From assembly GCF_037038585.1 (NCBI RefSeq), contig NC_092520.1, forward strand, positions 1,269,001-1,333,000: 64,000 bases of DNA. The letters run 5' to 3'. Below, one piece after another: positions 47,017 to 64,000 of this stretch. The notes beneath the pieces are model-generated. The model was given only the letters and a program-made list of their open reading frames with translations, was not told where the DNA came from and did not search any database. A program made the translations under genes and the position numbers. Source of the stretch: Patagioenas fasciata. Its lineage: Eukaryota; Chordata; Aves; Columbiformes; Columbidae. How positions within the stretch are numbered: the first letter of the stretch is position 1; each line of letters opens with the position of its first letter.

Positions 47017-50000
47017 CTACCCCAGCCAGTAGGTCCCCGGGGTCCCCTCCCCGCAGGTGCTGGCATGTTGCTCCACCTCAGCTGCGGCAAAGAGCAGCTG
47101 GTAGAGGGGACAGGACACCCAGGACCCCTCTGGTGGGGATGAAGGCCGGGCCACCTCGGGCTCTTCCTCCCCGCAGCCGGCGGCGTGTGTGGGCAGCAGC
47201 TCCAGGCTGAAGCGACCTGTGGGAAGGGGAGGTGACACGGGTGTCCCTGGTTCTCTGGGGTGCATGGGGTTTAGGCTCCCACCCTCCCTGAAGGTTCGTG
47301 TGGCACCCGGTGATGTGCTGTGACATCCCTGCTTGTCACAGGAGCAATGTCCCAGCTCCAAAGCCACCGCTGCTTCTCCCCCAAAAAATCTGGAGTTCAA
47401 CAGGCACAGCGGGAGCCATCGCTGTCCCTGTCTGTCACTGTCCCCTTGTACCTCACAGCCACAGCAGAGAGCAGCGTTGAGCTGATGGATGGACAGACAG
47501 ACACCCCATGCTGTGCCCAAGTAGCATGTCCTGCCTCCCCGTGTCTGCAGCCAGTTGACACCCAGAGCTGAGCACCCACCTGAGCAGATGGGGCAGACGC
47601 CCGTGTCCCTGCGCCCGCTGTCCCCTCCCCTGTCACCCCGCCTGGCCCGTCTCTCTTGGGGGCTGCAGGTTCTGGCTTTTCCTCCTGATGTGGAACTGGT
47701 GACGGGAGACCTGGAGAGGAGATTTTCAGCTCGGGGCTGTGTCCTGTGTTCTGTGACCCATCCGAGGAGCGAGGGACCAGCCCCGGGCGGGGGAAGGACT
47801 TGGAGCAATCACATGGAATCCTTTCGGTTGGAAAAGCCCCTCAAGCTCATCGAGTCCAACTGTTCCCCTGTGGCACTGCCCCATGTCCTGAGAACCTCAT
47901 GTCCGTCTGTCCAGCCCTCCAGGGATGGTGACTCCAGCACTGCCCTGGGCAGCCTGTTCCAATGCCCCACAGCCCTTTGGGGAAGAAATTGTTCCCACAT
48001 CCAACCTCAACCTCCCCTGGGCAACTTGAGGCCGTTTCCTCTGCTCCTGGCGCTTGTTCCTGGGGAGCAGAGCCCGACCCCCCTGGCTCCAAGCTCCTTT
48101 CAGGCAGTTCAGAGATCAGAAGGTCTCCCCTCAGCTCCTGTTCTCCAGCTGAACCCCCCAGGTCCCTCAGCCGCTCCCATCACACTTGTGCTCCAGCCCC
48201 TCACCAGCTCCGTTCCCTCCTCTCCACTCGCTCCAGCACCTCAAGGCCTTTCTTGGTGTGAGGGGCCCAAAACTGACCCAGGATTGGCGGTTTGTCCTCC
48301 CCAGGTCCCAGCACAGGTTCGGTCACTGCCCTGGGCCTGCTGGCCACACCAGTGCTGGTCCCAGCCAGGGTGAGGGCAGGAGAACATGGGGACAGCGGGA
48401 TTTACCTGCTTGCTGGGTCGTGCACTCGCTGCCTGCGCTTCGGCTGCCTGTGGGCTCTCGGGGCTGCGGGGACGTCATCCTGCATGGACCCTGGGGAACA
48501 GGGACAGGGAGCGATTCTTCCCCGCACCCGAATCTCACGGTGGAAGGGGCCGGGTGACACCTGAACCGGTGACATTCGTGGGCAGGAAAACACCCGTGTG
48601 ACACAAACTGGTGTCCGCCACCTCCTGCTGCCCCAACGTGACCAGTAAGTGGGTGACAGCAACTAGGGCAGCTGTGCGATTGACCATCACGTGTCTCTCA
48701 CACCAGCGAGGAGGGTGATGTGTCCCAAAGACGGTCACCGTGGCCAGGATGGGGAACAGGGGTCCCTGCCGACACGGGTAGAGCCCTCAGCAGGACCAGA
48801 CCCCTTGGGCTGGTTTTGGGGGACACATACAAACAACATGAAGGCTCTTTGCACCACAACGTGCCCCACACTGGCTGCTCCGGCTCACCTGGCACGGCGG
48901 GGCCTCCCAGGTCCCCAGCCGGCAGCTCCCGGTGTCCCCCTGGTGCTCCCGTGCTGGTTCTGGGTCTCCGTGCCCGGCTCCGCGCCGCCGACAGCACCAT
49001 CTGTGCCGGGCGGCTGAGGCACACGGGGCTCTGGGCGTCTGGCTCCAGCTGCTGCAGGCGGCTCCTCAGCTGCTCCTCCTCCTCGCAGCTCCTGGGGACA
49101 GACAGACTGTCAGTCCCTGTGCTCGGGGACAAGTGGTCCCAGGCCCGGCTGCGCAGAGGGGACAGAGATGGACCAGCCCGGGTACGTACGAGCGCGGTTC
49201 TGGATAGAAAGTCTGGCGAAAAGCAGGGCTGGAGCGCCAGGGAGCATCTGTGGGGTCGGTGTCTTCCTGTGGGACAAGTGGGGGGTCCTGGAAATGGGGA
49301 GCAGCTCCCTGTGCCCCCCACCCTGCATGCAGCCCTGGTTCTGCCAAGTGACCGCCCTGATGGGGCACAAGTGGTGATAGAGGAGAAACCCAGTCACCGG
49401 GCATCCCAGCGGGTGCCCTGGTGACACGAGAGGCACCTACCGGGGGTGGCGGGTGCTGGGGGGGCTGTGGAGGGTGCGGGGGGTCCAGTGGCGTGCGCAC
49501 ACGGATGAATGAGAGCCCGAACTGGCCGCGCTTGCTGAAGGGTTGGCTGCCCGTGAGCCGCAGCCGGTCCCACTTCTGACCCAGTGCCGGCGCCAGGAAA
49601 TCCGCTGTGGGGGACAGAGTGGGGACCAGTGTCGTAGCACTGCCCACACTTGTCACCCAGCGCCACCGTCCCCCCTCCAGAAGCAGGACAAGGTGACAAC
49701 TGGGGGTTAAGGGCACGGGAGAGGCCAGGGCAGGGGACACAGAATCATGGAATCCTTTTGGTTGGAAAAGCCCCTCAAGCTCATCAAGTCCAACCATAAC
49801 CTATCCCTGGCACTGCCCCATGTCCTGAGAACCTCATGTCCGTCTGTCCAGCCCTCCAGGGATGGTGACTCCAGCACTGCCCTGGGCAGCCTGTTCCAAT
49901 GCCCCACAGCCCTTTGGGGAAGAAATTGTTCCCAGATCCAACCTCAACCTCCCCTGGTGCAACTTGAGGCCGTTTCCTCTGCTCCTGGCGCTTGTTCCTG

Positions 50001-50927
50001 GGGAGCAGAGCTCGACCCCCCTGGCTCCAAGCTCCTTTCAGGCAGTTCAGAGATCAGAAGGTCTCCCCTCAGCTCCTGTTCTCCAGCTGAACCCCCCAGG
50101 TCCCTCAGCCGCTCCCATCACTTGTGCTCCAGCTCCTCACCAGCTCCGTTCCCTTCTCTCAACTCACCTCAGCACCTCAAGGCCTTGCTTGTCCTGTGTG
50201 GAGCTGCCCCCAGGACACCCGTGATCCCTGTCCCGCCATCCCCTTCCACCAGCCCCCCTGGGCCTCTTCCCTTCTGGTCTTTACCTTCCTTGAACATCCG
50301 GACCCCACAGCGGTTCTGGCCCAGTTTGGACTGGGCCGGCGTCATCAGCACGACGCTGGGCAGGAGGGTGAGGAAGGGCTGGTCACACGGCCACGAGGAA
50401 CGTCCCACCTCGATCTGCAGGAAGGCACAGCCGCAGTTCCCTGCGGTAAAGCAGGAGGGACAGGAGGTTTGGGGGCTGCTGACCCCCGTCCAGGGGACAG
50501 CCCTGCCGAGGGAAAGAAGGGGACGCACGTACCGATGTCCACGTAGCCGATGGGACTCGCCCGCTCCAGCTGCAGCTCCACATGCAGTTGCCCGCTGCGG
50601 TCGCGGGGGCAGCAGAGCCAGGGCCGGGGCTCGTCCTCCCGGAGCAAATTCTCCACCGGGAACTTGGGGTCCTGCGTGGGACGGCAGAGACGCTGCATCA
50701 CACAATGGGCTCCCCCACAACCACCTTCATCTTGTTCCAGTGACCCCCGCAGAAATAGCAAAAATTGCGGGTAATTTGTACCCATCTGTAGTAATTAGTG
50801 CCCTTCAGGCATTGCCTAATGAGGTTGTGCCTGACACTTGCGCTTTGCAAACCCCCCCACCCTGGAGGAAACAACCTGAGACCTGTGAGGAGAAGGACAC
50901 GATGTAGCTGATTTTAACCGGAGCCAT
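47017..50927 (-). CDS. XNDC1: XRCC1 N-terminal domain-containing protein 1 with C-terminal UBZ4-like fingers
   Basis: Nine coding exons on the minus strand: 50883-50927, 50533-50671, 50285-50440, 49441-49604, 49190-49266, 48889-49091, 48406-48490, 47580-47710 and 47017-47216. They close to 399 residues. Residues 1 to about 155 form an XRCC1-type N-terminal domain: MAPVKISYIVSFSSQ, DPKFPVENLL, VELQLERA, NRCGVRMF and KWDRLRLTGSQPFSKRGQFG align with XRCC1. In XRCC1 this fold binds DNA polymerase beta. A low-complexity linker with an EEEEQLRSRLQQLEP stretch follows. The C-terminus has C329-x2-C332-x11-H344-x3-C348, a RAD18-type UBZ4 pattern known to bind ubiquitin, then a second copy with C369, H384 and C388 but Tyr372 in place of the second Cys. 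This suggests a DNA-repair adaptor; no function is proven by the sequence. The human gene is split or broken (XNDC1N, XNDC1CP), so this full-length form is notable. Confidence 0.85.
47810..48374 (-). repeat. CR1 LINE 3' fragment, antisense
   Basis: This is a common-subfamily body with its 3' end at 47810 (catggaatcctttcggttgg). It lies in XNDC1 intron 7; because XNDC1 is on the minus strand, this copy is sense with respect to that gene. Confidence 0.85.
49738..50195 (-). repeat. CR1 LINE 3' fragment, antisense
   Basis: The tail is 'acagaatcatggaatccttt' at 49740. It fills most of XNDC1 intron 3 and is in the same orientation as XNDC1. Confidence 0.85.
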
Positions 50928-51184
50928 GGGGATCCCTGGGGACGATCCTTTGCCGACACTGAGCAGCCTGTGGGATGGATCCCTGGGTGGAGACAGGGGG
51001 TTGGTTGAAGCCTCTGCCCCCACAACCCCACTCACCCCCCTGTCAGCCCCTCTGCAGCCCCCCAGCTCCATCCCGCCTCCCTCACCAGCCCCATCCACTC
51101 ACCCCAGAGCCCTCAGCCCCATCCCAGTCCTGTCCCCCCCAGCTTGTTTTCCCACAGCAAGAGCCCCCACAATCCAGTAAGCAG

Positions 51185-52307
51185 TAAAGTATTCAGGAAA
51201 GCATTTGACACCGTGTCCCACAGCATCCTCCCAGCTGAACTGAGGAGTGCGGTCTGGATGAGCGGGCAGTGAGGTGACTGGGAACTGGCTGAAGGGAAGA
51301 AGCCAGAGAGTCGTGGGCAATGGGGCAGAGCCCAGTTGAGGCCTGGATCCAGTGCAGAGCCTCAGGGGGCAGTGCTGGGGCCGGGATTATTCAATATATT
51401 CATCAATGATTTGGATGAGGGAACAGAGTGACTGTCAGCAAGTTTGCTGGTGACACCAAGCTGGGAGCAGTGGTGACACTGGAAGCTGTGCTGCCATCAG
51501 AGACCTGGACAGGCTGGAGAGCTGGGCGGGGAGAAATGGAATGAAATAGAACAAGGGCAAGTGTAGAGTCTGGGATCTGGGCAGGAACAACCCCAGGTTC
51601 CAGTGTAAGTTGGGGAATGAGCTGTTGGAGAGCAGTGTAGGGGAAAGGGAGCTGGGGGTCCTGGGGACAGCAGGGTGAGCATGAGCCAGCACTGGGCCCT
51701 TGTGGCCAGGAAGCCAATGGTACCTGGGGTGGGTTAGAAGGGGGTGGTCAGTAGGTCAGAGAGGTTCTCCTGCCCCTCTGCTCTGCCCTGGGGAGACCAC
51801 ACCTGGAATATTGTGTCCAGTTGTGGCCCCTCAGCTCCAGAAGGACAGGGAACTGCTGCAGAGAGTCCAGCGCAGCCACCAAGATGCTGAAGGGAGTGGA
51901 GCATCTCCCGTGTGAGGAAAGGCTGAGGGAGCTGGGGCTCTGGAGCTGGACAAGAGGAGACTGAGGGGGGACTCATTCCTGGGGATCAATATGGAAAGGG
52001 GCAGTGTCAGGAGGATGGAGCCAGGCTCTTCTGGGTGACACCCAGTGACAGGACAAGGGGCACTGGGTACAAACTGGAACACAGGAGGTTCCACTTTGAT
52101 AGGAGAAGAAACTTGTTGGGGGTGAGGGTGTCAGAGCCTGGCCCAGGCTGCCCAGGGAGGTTGTGGAGTCTCCTTCTCCGCAGACATTCAAACCCGTCTG
52201 GACCCCTTCCTGTGGAACCTCAGCTGGGTGTTCCTGCTCCATGGGGGGATTGCACTGGATGAGCTTTCCAGGGCCCTTCAACCTCTGACATCCTGGGATT
52301 CTGTGAA
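51185..52307 (+). repeat. 1.1 kb sense CR1 with reverse transcriptase remnant, upstream of XNDC1
   Basis: It starts inside the CR1 reverse transcriptase region (the frame reads [12 protein letters not shown] near 51390) and runs to the 3' end 'gacatcctgggattctgtga' at about 52305. The reading frame is interrupted. It is the same subfamily as the antisense copies at 6660, 30869 and 32262. Between 50928 and 51185 only C-rich unique sequence is seen. Confidence 0.85.
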
Positions 52308-52439
52308 CCCCCCTGTGCCCCACAACTGCCCCAACCCCCCCAGTCCCATCCCCGGCGCCCCCCTTCCCCACTCCCAGCCCCACACGCCCCCCCTCAGCTC
52401 CCAGTCCCGCCCCACAACCACCCCTCCCAGTCCCGTTCG

Positions 52440-53102
52440 CCCCGTTCACCGATCGCGAAGCCGCCGCCTGAATCTCCCGCCCAAACCGCGTGACCTCTGA
52501 CCCCCTGAGCTCCGCGGGCTGCTCACCGCTCTCTCTTCAGCGCCCCCGTTCCCGACCCCCCGCCCGGGTCCAGGTCGTCGGTTCAGGTCCCCGGTGCTGC
52601 CCCCGGCCCCGGTTCGAAGCCCCGGTTCGAGCCCCCGGCCCGGCGCTCCGCCGCGGTGCATGATGGGACACGTAGTCCTCCGGCAGCGCCGCGTCACCGC
52701 CTGGGCTCAGGGAGAGTCTGCCATGTGCGCTCCCTCTGAAACAGCGTGAAGCGGCAGCAGAAAGGGATGGGGGGAAGGAGGCGGCGGCCCCGCAGAGTTC
52801 ACACCCGCGGCCCTCCAGCGTTCACACTCGCGGCTCCTCGGTGCGACGCGGCCACGGTAACCGGGACTGTGCTTCCGGCTCCGCAACTGGTAAACGGCAG
52901 ATGATCCCTAGGCCGTGACAGCTCTCCCCGTCCTCCCGCCTCAAGTGGCGCTCCTAGCGGCTGTCCCGCCCCTCCTCTCTTCTGATTGGTGATGAAGCAA
53001 GCGTCGCGCCTAGCGATTGGCCGAAGCCTCGGCGGTGTAGCCGGCGATTGGTTGACGCTGGCGGAAGGAGTTGGCCGCCTGGGGGCCGGGGGGGGGGGCA
53101 AG
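52440..53102. promoter_or_regulatory. XNDC1/RNF121 bidirectional CpG promoter
   Basis: This CpG island has a ZNF143/THAP11-like element on the minus strand (plus GCATGATGGGACACGTAGT, 52658-52676) and three ATTGG (inverted CCAAT) boxes at 52985-52989, 53016-53020 and 53047-53051. A YY1-type CAAGATGGCGGC overlaps the RNF121 start codon. XNDC1 coding sequence begins at 50927, so a 5' non-coding XNDC1 exon near 52.6 kb, with the 51-52 kb CR1 in its first intron, is likely. Confidence 0.6.
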
Positions 53103-63998
<10,896 letters not shown>

Positions 63999-64000
63999 AC

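Noticed and set aside
49181-49190. Alternative XNDC1 exon 5 donor four bases further on (the second GTAC)
   Set aside because: It changes the phase, so the next exon would lose the EEEEQLRSRLQQLEP frame. The first donor keeps all later exons in frame.

Overview
This is a GC-rich stretch of a bird genome. The evidence is the dense scatter of CR1 LINE 3' fragments (many ending in the ATTCTGTG-type tail), long GC-rich minisatellites, very short introns, and protein sequences that align closely with vertebrate genes in the order of human 11q13.4. The species cannot be read from the window. No LTR element or endogenous retrovirus was recognised. All coordinates and splice sites were worked out by eye from reading frame, GT/AG sites and remembered mammalian proteins, so single-base errors are possible.

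Eight protein-coding genes are packed along the window: FOLR-type folate receptor (minus, 3' end off the left edge), ANAPC15 (plus), TOMT (minus), LAMTOR1 (plus), LRRC51 (minus), NUMA1 (plus, 25 coding exons with one 3.2 kb exon), XNDC1 (minus) and RNF121 (plus, 3' part with the RING domain off the right edge). Every complete gene has an open frame that closes across its exons: ANAPC15 121, TOMT 274, LAMTOR1 160, LRRC51 186, NUMA1 2044 and XNDC1 399 codons. Genes alternate strands, so the window is a chain of head-to-head promoters (FOLR/ANAPC15, LRRC51/NUMA1, XNDC1/RNF121) and tail-to-tail ends (ANAPC15/TOMT, LAMTOR1/LRRC51, NUMA1/XNDC1).

Layout: 1-4.5 kb is the folate receptor, whose introns are filled by minisatellites. 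4.5-6.1 kb is a repeat-rich divergent promoter region. 6.1-9.0 kb is ANAPC15, with CR1 in intron 1. 9.2-12.0 kb is TOMT, with a 20-bp-unit array in intron 1. 12.1-16.3 kb is a gene-free run of four different minisatellites. 16.3-20.2 kb is LAMTOR1 with a CpG island promoter. 21.0-22.8 kb is LRRC51. 23.3-25 kb is a CpG island carrying an RFX X-box and a TCTCGCGAGA element. 26.2-46.2 kb is NUMA1 with many CR1 insertions. 47.0-50.9 kb is XNDC1. 52.4-53.1 kb is a bidirectional CpG promoter. 53.1-63.9 kb is RNF121, with a repeat-poor first intron.

The genes do not form one pathway; they share a conserved syntenic block. Points worth attention are: a TOMT that keeps the COMT metal ligands and general-base lysine which the mammalian proteins (from memory) have lost; an intact XNDC1 joining an XRCC1-type N-terminal domain to tandem UBZ4-like C-terminal fingers; CR1 tails lying against the 3' splice sites of two NUMA1 exons; promoter motifs that fit the biology of LRRC51, LAMTOR1 and RNF121; and large minisatellites with higher-order structure.
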